Shown here in pieces: positions 1-7,853 of a DNA stretch of 64,000 nucleotides. This stretch comes from Kluyvera intermedia (GTDB lineage Bacteria; Pseudomonadota; Gammaproteobacteria; Enterobacterales; Enterobacteriaceae). The notes below the pieces were generated by a model, which searched no databases, was not told the origin of the DNA, and saw nothing but the letters and a program-made list of their open reading frames with translations. The stretch spans positions 2,108,001-2,172,000 of the forward strand of contig NZ_CP139986.1 of the NCBI RefSeq assembly GCF_034424175.1, given 5' to 3'. A program made the translations under genes and the position numbers. Position 1 is the first letter of the stretch; each line of letters starts with the position of its first letter.

Positions 1-1551
1 TTAATGGATCCGCAAATCTGGGTCGGATTGTTGACGCTTGTTGTGCTGGAGATTGTTCTCGGTATTGATAACCTGGTCTTTATCGCCATCCTTGCAGACA
101 AACTGCCGCCTAAACAGCGAGATAAAGCCCGTCTTATCGGCCTGTCTTTGGCACTGATTATGCGCCTGGGGCTATTGTCCGTGATTTCGTGGATGGTAAC
201 GCTGACTGCGCCGCTGTTTAGCGTGTGGGGGCACACCTTCTCAGGTCGAGACATGATTATGCTGGTGGGTGGTCTGTTCTTGCTGTTTAAAGCGACGACG
301 GAACTCCACGAGCGGCTCGAAAACCGACAACACGACTCTGGTCACGGCAAAGGTTATTCCAGTTTCTGGGTGGTGGTGGCACAGATTGTGGTGCTTGACG
401 CCGTCTTCTCGCTGGATGCGGTGATTACTGCGGTGGGCATGGTGAACCATCTGCCGGTGATGATGGCGGCAGTCGTTATCGCGATGGGTGTGATGCTACT
501 GGCTTCAAAGCCGCTGACCAACTTCGTCAACCAGCATCCAACGGTCGTCGTACTGTGTCTGAGCTTCCTGCTGATGATTGGTCTGAGCCTGGTGGCCGAA
601 GGCTTTGGTTTCCATATTCCGAAAGGCTACCTGTACGCCGCAATTGGCTTCTCGATAATCATCGAGCTGTTTAACCAGATTGCCCGTCGTAACTTTATCC
701 GTCACCAGTCAACGCAACCCCTGCGTGCGCGTACCGCTGATGCGATCCTACGCCTGATGGGCAATCGCAAGCCCGTCACGGCCGCGGTAGATGACGGTCA
801 TAAAACCAACGTACCGGTGCCAGAAGGCGCGTTCGTTGAAGAAGAACGTTACATGATTAACGGCGTACTGACGCTGGCCTCACGTTCGCTGCGCAGTATC
901 ATGACACCGCGCGGTGAAATCAGCTGGGTGGATGCGGATCTGAGCGCGAATGAAATTCGCGAACAGCTTCTGTCTTCACCGCACAGCCTGTTCCCGGTTT
1001 GCCGGGGTGAGCTGGATGAGATTGTCGGTATCGTTCGCGCTAAAGAGCTTTTAGTTGCGCTGGAAGCGGGTGAAGACGTTCTGGCATTAGCGGCGGCCTC
1101 GCCGGCGATTATCGTGCCGGATACGCTGGATCCTATCAACCTGCTGGGCGTACTGCGCCGGGCGCGGGGGAGCTTCGTGATGGTCACCAACGAATTTGGT
1201 ATGGTGCAGGGGCTGGTTACGCCGCTGGACGTACTGGAAGCGATTGCCGGTGAATTCCCGGATGCCGATGAAACACCGGAAATCGTCGCTGACGGTAATG
1301 GTTGGTTGGTGAAAGGCTCCACCGATTTACATGCTCTGCAACAAACGCTGGGGCTGGAAAATCTTGTCGATGAAGACAATGATTATGCCACCGTGGCGGG
1401 ACTGGTGATTGCGGTAAATGGGCAGATCCCGCAGGTAGGGGAAAGCGTTGAATTACCCGCAGTGCAGATAACCGTGACCCAGGCGAATAACTACCGAGTC
1501 GATCAGGTACGGGTTGTGAAGCTCGTGTCAGCGCACGACGAAGAAGAGTAA
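1..1551 (+). CDS. yoaE: TerC/CBS/CorC membrane protein YoaE (5' end cut by window)
   Basis: Inner-membrane protein with an N-terminal TerC domain (about residues 1-230, multiple hydrophobic helices, with the acidic motifs EIVLGIDN and DAVFSLDAV). A cytosolic CBS pair follows (about 300-420), then a CorC/HlyC-type C-terminal domain (about 435-510). TerC proteins are linked to metal ion export or tolerance; the substrate of YoaE itself is not established. The first ATG in the window is at position 4, but the codon before it (TTA, Leu) is in frame. The E. coli protein as I recall it starts a few residues earlier with a Leu-Met-Asp-Pro stretch, so the true start is probably just outside the window. 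It is followed by a REP-type repeat and the convergent pdeD. Confidence 0.95.
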   Translation, partial: LMDPQIWVGLLTLVVLEIVLGIDNLVFIAILADKLPPKQRDKARLIGLSLALIMRLGLLSVISWMVTLTAPLFSVWGHTFSGRDMIMLVGGLFLLFKATTELHERLENRQHDSGHGKGYSSFWVVVAQIVVLDAVFSLDAVITAVGMVNHLPVMMAAVVIAMGVMLLASKPLTNFVNQHPTVVVLCLSFLLMIGLSLVAEGFGFHIPKGYLYAAIGFSIIIELFNQIARRNFIRHQSTQPLRARTADAILRLMGNRKPVTAAVDDGHKTNVPVPEGAFVEEERYMINGVLTLASRSLRSIMTPRGEISWVDADLSANEIREQLLSSPHSLFPVCRGELDEIVGIVRAKELLVALEAGEDVLALAAASPAIIVPDTLDPINLLGVLRRARGSFVMVTNEFGMVQGLVTPLDVLEAIAGEFPDADETPEIVADGNGWLVKGSTDLHALQQTLGLENLVDEDNDYATVAGLVIAVNGQIPQVGESVELPAVQITVTQANNYRVDQVRVVKLVSAHDEEE

Positions 1552-1561
1552 CGTACCAAAT

Positions 1562-1633
1562 GATAGCCCGGGCGAGGCGTTAACGCCGACCCCGGGAATT
1601 GGCATCAGGGCTTCCCGGCTTTGCTTGGCCGGG
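1562..1633. repeat. REP/BIME-like inverted repeats
   Basis: GC-rich palindromic units (GCCCGGGCGAGGCG, then CCCGGCTTTGCTTGGCCGGG) lie between the convergent yoaE and pdeD genes. This is typical of the enterobacterial REP/BIME repeats found in 3' intergenic spaces. They may stabilise transcripts or act as terminators. Confidence 0.7.
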
Positions 1634-3190
1634 CTACTTATCGGGCGTTTCTTGCAACGCCAGCCATTGGGGAAATTCTTCCAGCCGCATGGGTTGGGCA
1701 AACCAATAACCCTGTAGCATATGAACCCCATGTTGCTGTAAATACCGGGCCTGACCAGGCGTCTCTACACCCTCCGCGACCAGTTCAATATTCAACCGTT
1801 GCCCAAGGGCGATAATCAAATCCGTCACCGTCGAGTTTACCGAATCAGTACCAATTGCCTTGGTAAAGGATTTATCGATTTTCAGTATGTCCGGATGCAG
1901 CATCTCCAGCCATGACAGTGAACTGTTGCCGGTTCCAAAATCATCTATCGCCAGTTTTATTTGCTGATTTCCCAACTCGCTGCGCATCTGATAATTCACA
2001 TCGTGCAGCGCTTCGCGCTCGGTCAACTCAACGGTTAACTGCTGAATCGGCCGTACGTTAAACCAGTATTTGTGCAAGTCTTGCAGCAAGCGGCCATTTT
2101 TAAAGTGGGGGGCCGCGACGTTGATGCCTATCTGGAAGTTGGGATCCTGAGGAAAAAGATGTAGCTTCTGCGCCGTTTCGCTGATCACGTAGCGGGTAAG
2201 CGGAATGATCAGGTTTTGCGTTTCGACAATCGGAATAAAAACGTCCGGTTCTATCCAGCCCACACGAGGATTATGCCACTTGAGCAGAATTTCTACGCCG
2301 GTGCAGCGCTGTAGCCGCGCATCCATTTGCGGTTGGCAATACAGGCTGAACTCTTTCCCCGCAATCCCCATATTAATTTCGCGCGCAAAGCTCAGGCGAC
2401 CGGCGGTCACCAGCCAGGCAATCCAGGTAAACAGGACGCTCATGATAATAGCCAGCGGCAATTCGGACAGTAGACTCTGGAACGCTAACCGGGAAGGGCC
2501 TGGACTTAATGCACTAATACTAAAGGGAAAATGTGAGGAATGTTGGGTGTAGGCTTTGTCGTTTGAATGTCCTAACTGACCGGTGATCCCTGTCGCATGT
2601 TGATAATACTGCTGACCGACGTTGAGACTCATCCCGCTTATCAGCGGCGGTGAAGACTCCAGAATAATATTGCTGATTAAATCAATATTGAGCGAGGCGA
2701 GCACGCCATCCCTTCCGTCAGCCGAAGCTGGAAACCACTGGATGAGGATAGGGGTACCTTTTAGCAAAGAATGGTCGATGGTGAGTTGCAGTAGCGGCGT
2801 GCTGCTTGGTAATTGTGCCTGAAGGCTGTGCACTGGCACATCTCGGTTACCAAGCGCGCTGGAGCAATACAGCTGACCTGATTTCACCAGGGCAATAGAC
2901 CGCACGGTTTGCAGCGCAACAGCGAGTTTGCGTAACGGTAAATGAATCGCCTCGCAGGGCTGTCCTACGAGAGCCAGCATGTCGGCACGCCGCGTTTCCA
3001 GCGGATGCAATAAAGTATCCATCCGCTCGATAGAATGCCGGGTGAGCGAGTCTATTTGATTCTGATTTATAGCGCGCTGCGAAATAAATCGGGCTCCCAG
3101 AGTAATCGCAAAAGCACAGACAGCGATAATCACACAGACGGCGATTCGCTGGCGTAGATACTTCCTGATAATCCATTGTGCGGTTTGCAT
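1634..3190 (-). CDS. pdeD: Cyclic-di-GMP phosphodiesterase with CSS-motif sensor (PdeD/YoaD)
   Basis: Membrane-bound EAL-domain enzyme of about 518 residues that hydrolyses c-di-GMP. It has an N-terminal membrane helix, a periplasmic CSS-motif region (Cys-Ser-Ser visible in the sequence YCSS), a second membrane helix, and a C-terminal EAL domain. The EAL motif reads EIL in GVEILLKW; the DDFGTG loop, the KIDKSF lysine motif and a final AEGVET glutamate are all present, so the domain looks catalytically competent. An upstream in-frame ATG at 3298 would add 36 residues. I chose 3190 because the protein then begins MQTAQ, matching the E. coli start. It is convergent with yoaE and lies downstream of sdaA on the same strand, separated by a terminator hairpin. 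Confidence 0.93.
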   Translation of the reverse strand: MQTAQWIIRKYLRQRIAVCVIIAVCAFAITLGARFISQRAINQNQIDSLTRHSIERMDTLLHPLETRRADMLALVGQPCEAIHLPLRKLAVALQTVRSIALVKSGQLYCSSALGNRDVPVHSLQAQLPSSTPLLQLTIDHSLLKGTPILIQWFPASADGRDGVLASLNIDLISNIILESSPPLISGMSLNVGQQYYQHATGITGQLGHSNDKAYTQHSSHFPFSISALSPGPSRLAFQSLLSELPLAIIMSVLFTWIAWLVTAGRLSFAREINMGIAGKEFSLYCQPQMDARLQRCTGVEILLKWHNPRVGWIEPDVFIPIVETQNLIIPLTRYVISETAQKLHLFPQDPNFQIGINVAAPHFKNGRLLQDLHKYWFNVRPIQQLTVELTEREALHDVNYQMRSELGNQQIKLAIDDFGTGNSSLSWLEMLHPDILKIDKSFTKAIGTDSVNSTVTDLIIALGQRLNIELVAEGVETPGQARYLQQHGVHMLQGYWFAQPMRLEEFPQWLALQETPDK

Positions 3191-3292
3191 ATCCGAGGCT
3201 CGGTGCAGATGTATTGATAATGAAAATACCAGTGACGATAAAGCAAGTGTAGAGGGAAGAGATAAATGTGAGAAAAAAGAGGTAAATAAATC

Positions 3293-3317
3293 ACCCACCC
3301 GTATGACGGGTGGGTGG
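3293..3317 (-). terminator. Intrinsic terminator downstream of sdaA
   Basis: Perfect 11-bp inverted repeat CACCCACCCGT / ACGGGTGGGTG with a 3-base loop, ten bases after the sdaA stop. On the minus strand it is followed by the T-rich stretch GATTTATTTA. Confidence 0.8.
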
Positions 3318-3326
3318 AATAACGTA

Positions 3327-4691
3327 TTAGTCGCACTGAACCTTGATAGCTAAACCGCCGCGAGACGTCTCGCGATATTTCGCGTTCATGTCCTTACCGG
3401 TTTCATACATGGTTTCAATGACTTTATCGAGCGATACGCGAGGCTCGCTGGTACGACGCATGGCCATACGTGAGGCGTTAATCGCTTTTACGGAGGCGAT
3501 GGCGTTACGCTCAATACAAGGAACCTGAACTTGTCCCGCTACCGGGTCACAGGTCAGCCCCAGATTGTGCTCCATGCCGATTTCTGCCGCCACACAGACC
3601 TGCTCTGGGCTCGCGCCCAGAATCTCAGCCAGACCCGCCGCGGCCATAGAACAGGCAACCCCGACTTCACCCTGACAGCCGACTTCTGCACCGGAAATAG
3701 ATGCGTTCATTTTATACAATGCGCCGATTGCCCCGGAGGCGAGGAAGTAACGGATATAAATCTCTGGTGTCACCGGTTCGATAAAGTGATCGTAGTAGGC
3801 AAGAACGGCCGGAACGATCCCGCAGGCGCCGTTGGTTGGTGCAGTCACCACACGCCCGCCGGCAGCGTTCTCTTCGTTAACCGCCAGCGCAAACATGTTG
3901 ACCCAGTCAATCACGTTCATCGGATCGTGAGACAGTTTGTCGCTTGCCACCAGCAGACGACGCAACGCAGAGGCACGACGCGGTACGCGAAGCGGCCCAG
4001 GCAGAATACCTTCGGTATTCATCCCGCGGTCGATACAGGCGCGCATGGTCTGCCAGATGTTGCCGAAGTAGGCCTCAATCTCTTGCTTACTGTGCAACGC
4101 CAGTTCGTTTTGCATCACCATCCCGGACAGTGACAGTCCGGTATCTTTGCAGTAGCCGAGCATTTCAGTTGCGGAGGCAAACGGGTAGGGTACCTGAACT
4201 GCAGCGCTTGCTTCTTTGCCAAAGTGCTCTTCATCGACGATAAAGCCGCCGCCGATGGAGTAGTAGGTTTTGCTATAGATAAGCGTCTCACCCGCCCAGG
4301 CGTGGATCTGCATGGCGTTTTCGTGCAGCGACATATTTTCGCTACGAAAACGCATACCATCATTGGCCGGGAAATCGACTTCGACGCGGCCTTGTGCGAG
4401 CAATAAACGGCCGCGCGTTTCCACATCGCGGATAAACGCGGGAATGGCATCAATATCAACGGTATCCGGCTGGTTGCCCGCCAGACCCATAATAATGGCG
4501 ATATCAGTATGGTGGCCTTTACCGGTAAGGGACAGTGAACCATAGACGTCAACGGCAACGCGCGTTACGTCATCAATCAGTCCCTTTTCGACCAGGTCAT
4601 CGACGAACTGTTTGCCAGCCTTCATCGGCCCTACAGTATGGGAAGATGAGGGACCAATCCCCACCTTAAACATGTCGAATATACTAATCAC
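3327..4691 (-). CDS. sdaA: L-serine dehydratase 1 (L-serine ammonia-lyase)
   Basis: A 454-residue protein, the same length as E. coli SdaA. It deaminates L-serine to pyruvate and ammonia using a [4Fe-4S] cluster in the cytoplasm. The N-terminal motif GPSSSHTVGPMKAG and the cysteine-bearing motifs GACGIVPA, EVGCQGEVGVACSMA and GLTCDPVAG, typical of the iron-sulfur L-serine dehydratase family, are all present. The start codon is GTG at 4691, preceded by AGGAG with a 7-base spacer; E. coli sdaA also starts with GTG. It stands alone between nudL and pdeD, with a 165-bp upstream region. Confidence 0.98.
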   Translation of the reverse strand: MISIFDMFKVGIGPSSSHTVGPMKAGKQFVDDLVEKGLIDDVTRVAVDVYGSLSLTGKGHHTDIAIIMGLAGNQPDTVDIDAIPAFIRDVETRGRLLLAQGRVEVDFPANDGMRFRSENMSLHENAMQIHAWAGETLIYSKTYYSIGGGFIVDEEHFGKEASAAVQVPYPFASATEMLGYCKDTGLSLSGMVMQNELALHSKQEIEAYFGNIWQTMRACIDRGMNTEGILPGPLRVPRRASALRRLLVASDKLSHDPMNVIDWVNMFALAVNEENAAGGRVVTAPTNGACGIVPAVLAYYDHFIEPVTPEIYIRYFLASGAIGALYKMNASISGAEVGCQGEVGVACSMAAAGLAEILGASPEQVCVAAEIGMEHNLGLTCDPVAGQVQVPCIERNAIASVKAINASRMAMRRTSEPRVSLDKVIETMYETGKDMNAKYRETSRGGLAIKVQCD

Positions 4692-4856
4692 TTTAACACT
4701 CCTGAACAGGGTTGCCGCGTCGTTGCGGCAACGATGTAATAACTGCGCATAGTGTATGAGGGAACCCGAAACTCAGCTTAACTATTCACATGAATTTAAC
4801 TAATGAGTAGCCTTGGTTTTACTAATGCTGAATACCGGTTGTTTAGATAAGTATAG
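4692..4856 (-). promoter_or_regulatory. sdaA leader with a hairpin at 4711-4732
   Basis: The 165-bp gap between sdaA and nudL. It contains a perfect 8-bp inverted repeat GTTGCCGC / GCGGCAAC with a 6-base loop, which in an sdaA transcript would lie about 20 bases upstream of the start codon, just before the AGGAG. No other site could be assigned. Confidence 0.4.
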
Positions 4857-5435
4857 TCAGGGTTTCAGGCCGACTTGTAGCGCCAGCTCACGAATGATGC
4901 CTGCGGTCATGCCCCAGACAAAATAGTGCTGATACCACGATAGCCAGACGCGATGAGAATTGCCGCGACGATGCACGTCAAGAGGGTGATAGCGCCCCAG
5001 CCGAAGCGCCTCGGCAAGCGGCATCTCGAAGACGGATGCCACCTCGTCCTCGCAGGCATGATAATGCAAATCTGGCGGGATGACGCCCAGCACCGGGGTG
5101 ACCTGAAAACCGGTCACACTGTCCACCGGAGGAAGTACGCCAATGATATCCACACATTCCGGGGGAATCGCCACCTCTTCATGTGCCTCACGCAGGGCGG
5201 CGGCAATCAGCGAGGCATCGCTGCTGTCCACCGCGCCGCCGGGAAACGCCACCTGCCCCGGGTGTTTGCGCAAACGCGCGGAACGCTGGGTGAGCAGCAG
5301 ACCGGGCTGCGGGCGGCGGACAATCGGAATCAGCACCGCCGCCTGACGGGCATTTAACGCAGCGCGGGTGGTCTGCGGGCGCAGTAGCTGAAAGCGGGAG
5401 AGAAAGTCATCCAGATCCAGCGCGTTGACGTCCAT
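4857..5435 (-). CDS. nudL: Nudix CoA diphosphatase NudL
   Basis: A 192-residue Nudix hydrolase equal in length to E. coli NudL (YeaB). It is expected to split coenzyme A and acyl-CoA derivatives into 3',5'-ADP and 4'-phosphopantetheine species. The Nudix box is at about residues 66-90, with the core REAHEEV at 82-88, preceded by the CoA-type conserved segment around the LLTQRS motif (47-52). The gene begins 2 bases after the pabB stop, so pabB and nudL form one transcription unit on the minus strand. Confidence 0.95.
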   Translation of the reverse strand: MDVNALDLDDFLSRFQLLRPQTTRAALNARQAAVLIPIVRRPQPGLLLTQRSARLRKHPGQVAFPGGAVDSSDASLIAAALREAHEEVAIPPECVDIIGVLPPVDSVTGFQVTPVLGVIPPDLHYHACEDEVASVFEMPLAEALRLGRYHPLDVHRRGNSHRVWLSWYQHYFVWGMTAGIIRELALQVGLKP

Positions 5436-5437
5436 GG

Positions 5438-6790
5438 TTATGACTCCAGTTGCGATAAGATACGGTTTACTTTATCAAATGTTTCCTGATATTCCGCACC
5501 TTCTTCACTGTCAGCGACAAGGCCACCGCCCGCGGAGCAGTAGAGTGTGCCTTCTGAGGCGGTAACGGTACGGATGGTAATACTGGTATCCATGTTACCG
5601 CAGACGCTCAGGTAGCCAATACTGCCGCACCATGCGTTGCGTCGATGAGGTTCAAGCTCATCGATAATTTCCATCGCCCGCACTTTCGGCGCGCCGGTAA
5701 TCGACCCGCCGGGGAATGCCGCGCGCAACAGATCGGTAGCGTGCAGCGCGGCAGGCAAAGTTGCCGTAATGGTGCTAACTAAATGGTGTACTGCCGGGAA
5801 AGGTTCGACCACAAACAGCTCCGGCACACGCACGCTACCCGGTACCGCCACGCGGCCAATGTCGTTGCGCATCAGATCGACAATCATCAGATTCTCTGCA
5901 CGATCCTTCGGCGAATGGGCCAGACGTCTGGCCTGTTCGGCATCGGCGATGGGGTCTTCTAGCCGCGGTAAAGTACCTTTAATCGGACGCGTCTGGATAT
6001 GTCCCTGCTCAAGCTGGATAAAGCGTTCAGGCGACAAGCTCATGATGGCGCTATCATCGAGACGCAAAAAGGCGCTGAACGGTGCACGATTGGCGCGGTT
6101 AAGACGAACAAACGCCTGCCACTCATCGCCTTGATAGCTTGCCTGAAAACGCTGCGCCAGGTTGACCTGATAGCAGTCGCCGCTTTGCAAATATGCCTGC
6201 ACCTGACGGAATTTTTCACCGTATTGCTGGCGACTCATATTGGATTGCCAGCGCGAGGTCAGTGCAAATGGCGCGACGGTTGGCGCTTGCTGCTGTAGCC
6301 AGGCCAGACGCGCATTCACGTCACCGTAGCAAAGCAGGGTGACGACCTGTCGATGATGGTCGACAATCAGTGCCCAGTCATAAATGCCCACCGCCATATC
6401 CGGCACGCTAATATCGTTTAACGCCCGTTGTGGCAAATTTTCAAACCGCCGTCCGAGGTCGTAACCCCAAAGCCCAACGGCTCCGCCAATAAACGGCAAG
6501 TCCGGTAACGGAGTATCACTAAACGGACAATCTGCCAGCACCTTTTGTAATAAGCGTAATGGGTCGTCAGATGATGTTTCGGTCTTTTCTGCATCGCTGA
6601 CTACGGTGACATCGCCGCGCGTCACAAGCGTTGTACACGGCTGCGCCACGATAATGTCATAGCGGCTGTGCGGGTGGTCAGCAAAGCCGGAGTGCAGCAT
6701 CATTGCCCATGGCGAGGTACTCAACGGCGCAAAATAGTGTTCTGCGGCGTCGGGTTGCCAGGGAAGCGTCAGGGTTGAAGGGTGTAACAT
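5438..6790 (-). CDS. pabB: Aminodeoxychorismate synthase component I
   Basis: A 450-residue chorismate-binding enzyme that, with PabA, makes 4-amino-4-deoxychorismate for folate synthesis. Hallmarks are the catalytic-lysine motif PIKGTLPR, the segment MIVDLMRNDIGRV and the chorismate-binding motif GGSITGAPK. A longer open frame extends upstream to 6970, but its extra 60 residues have no family counterpart and would overlap yoaH. The ATG at 6790 gives a protein starting MLHPSTLTLPW, in line with E. coli PabB (453 residues). It is divergent from yoaH. Confidence 0.96.
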   Translation of the reverse strand: MLHPSTLTLPWQPDAAEHYFAPLSTSPWAMMLHSGFADHPHSRYDIIVAQPCTTLVTRGDVTVVSDAEKTETSSDDPLRLLQKVLADCPFSDTPLPDLPFIGGAVGLWGYDLGRRFENLPQRALNDISVPDMAVGIYDWALIVDHHRQVVTLLCYGDVNARLAWLQQQAPTVAPFALTSRWQSNMSRQQYGEKFRQVQAYLQSGDCYQVNLAQRFQASYQGDEWQAFVRLNRANRAPFSAFLRLDDSAIMSLSPERFIQLEQGHIQTRPIKGTLPRLEDPIADAEQARRLAHSPKDRAENLMIVDLMRNDIGRVAVPGSVRVPELFVVEPFPAVHHLVSTITATLPAALHATDLLRAAFPGGSITGAPKVRAMEIIDELEPHRRNAWCGSIGYLSVCGNMDTSITIRTVTASEGTLYCSAGGGLVADSEEGAEYQETFDKVNRILSQLES

Positions 6791-6882
6791 GGTCTTTTCT
6801 GTCAAGCCTTGTCTGTGCTGCCTATGGCGAATACTCGGGCAGCATGAAATAATAAGCGCCCACAATGTAGCAGGAGTCAATG

Positions 6883-7089
6883 ATGTTTGCAGGATTACCT
6901 TCACTGAGCCACGAACAACAGCAACAGGCCGTTGATCGCATTCACGAACTGATGGCGCAGGGCATGCCAAGCGGACAGGCCATTATGATCGTGGCTGAAG
7001 AGCTGCGCGCCAACCACACCGGCGAACAAATTGTTGCCCGTTTTGAGGATGAAGATGAAGACCAGGCAAGTGAGGACGAAGACGAGTAA
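6883..7089 (+). CDS. yoaH: Small conserved protein YoaH (UPF0181)
   Basis: A 68-residue protein of the UPF0181 family with no known biochemical role. The body (FAGLPSLSHEQQQ to RFEDEDED) matches the 59-residue E. coli protein, while the C-terminus carries an extra acidic tail rich in Asp and Glu. Two ATGs are adjacent at 6880 and 6883. The second is chosen because it lies 6 bases from AGGAG rather than 3 and matches the E. coli start. The next gene follows 4 bases after its stop. Confidence 0.9.
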   Translation: MFAGLPSLSHEQQQQAVDRIHELMAQGMPSGQAIMIVAEELRANHTGEQIVARFEDEDEDQASEDEDE

Positions 7090-7093
7090 GTCA

Positions 7094-7822
7094 ATGTCTT
7101 GCTTGCTAAAACCTTTACTGCTGGCGCTGGCTTTCGTGCCTGCGCTGGCCGCCGCACAGTCGGGCTGTCAGCTGACCGATACCACCCTGACGCTGCAAAG
7201 TTACACTGCCGATCCCCACCACGAACGCATCGCCATGTACTGGCGTAAACCCGATGGCAAAGATTATGGATCGTTACGCGCGCTGCTGTCCGCGATAAAC
7301 GGCGACGGTCGTGTGCAGATGGCGATGAACGGCGGTATCTACGATAAATCCTACGTGCCGCTTGGCCTGTATATCGAAAAAGGCCAGCAAAAGGTGGCGG
7401 TGAATCGGGCAACAGGCGGCGGTAATTTCTTTATCAAACCCGGCGGTGTGTTTTATCTGCGCGGTCAGCAGGCGGGGATCGTCACGCTGGATAAGCTGAA
7501 ATCAACGAAAGGCATGGATTATGCTGTACAGTCCGGCCCGATGCTGATTGAAAACGGTAAGATTAACTGGCGGCTGAAGCCGTCGGCCACCTCGCGTAAG
7601 TTGCGCAACGGCGTCGGCATTAACGCGCAGGGTAAAGTGGTGTTTATGCAAAGCGCGCGGGAAACGAATTTCTACGACTTTGCCTGCTACGCCAAATCGC
7701 GCCTTAACGTCCAGCAGATGCTGTATCTCGATGGCACCATTTCTAAGATGTACCAGCAGGGCGGCAGCGTGCCCTGGCAGTACCATCCTTTCGTCAGCAT
7801 GATTACAGTCGAAGAACGTTAA
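7094..7822 (+). CDS. Secreted phosphodiester glycosidase family protein (DUF2233/NAGPA-like)
   Basis: A 242-residue protein with a signal peptide (MSCLLKPLLLALAFVPALAAA, cleavage near residue 21). The family motifs MAMNGGIYD, VPLGLYIE and GGGNFFIKPGGVF match the NAGPA/DUF2233 domain, which in characterised members removes a sugar linked through a phosphodiester. E. coli YigE belongs to the same family. The start at 7094 is chosen because the upstream in-frame extension lies inside yoaH and would hide the signal peptide. The 4-base gap to yoaH suggests co-transcription, although this gene is absent from this place in E. coli K-12. The periplasmic substrate is unknown; a link with the lyase locus next to it is possible but not shown. 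Confidence 0.8.
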   Translation: MSCLLKPLLLALAFVPALAAAQSGCQLTDTTLTLQSYTADPHHERIAMYWRKPDGKDYGSLRALLSAINGDGRVQMAMNGGIYDKSYVPLGLYIEKGQQKVAVNRATGGGNFFIKPGGVFYLRGQQAGIVTLDKLKSTKGMDYAVQSGPMLIENGKINWRLKPSATSRKLRNGVGINAQGKVVFMQSARETNFYDFACYAKSRLNVQQMLYLDGTISKMYQQGGSVPWQYHPFVSMITVEER

Positions 7823-7825
7823 AGG

Positions 7826-7847
7826 CGCCTTCCGTTGCCGGAAGGCG
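7826..7847. terminator. Hairpin between convergent genes
   Basis: An 8-bp inverted repeat CGCCTTCC / GGAAGGCG with a 6-base loop fills the 31-bp space between the glycosidase gene and the convergent heparinase-like gene. There is no strong T tract on either side, so it may be a weak bidirectional terminator or a REP-derived hairpin. Confidence 0.5.
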
Positions 7848-7853
7848 ACAAGG

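Noticed and set aside
849..1379. Long open frame on the minus strand inside yoaE
   Set aside because: It is Ser/Thr/Arg-rich, has no ribosome-binding site and no family-like pattern, and mirrors the codon bias of yoaE.
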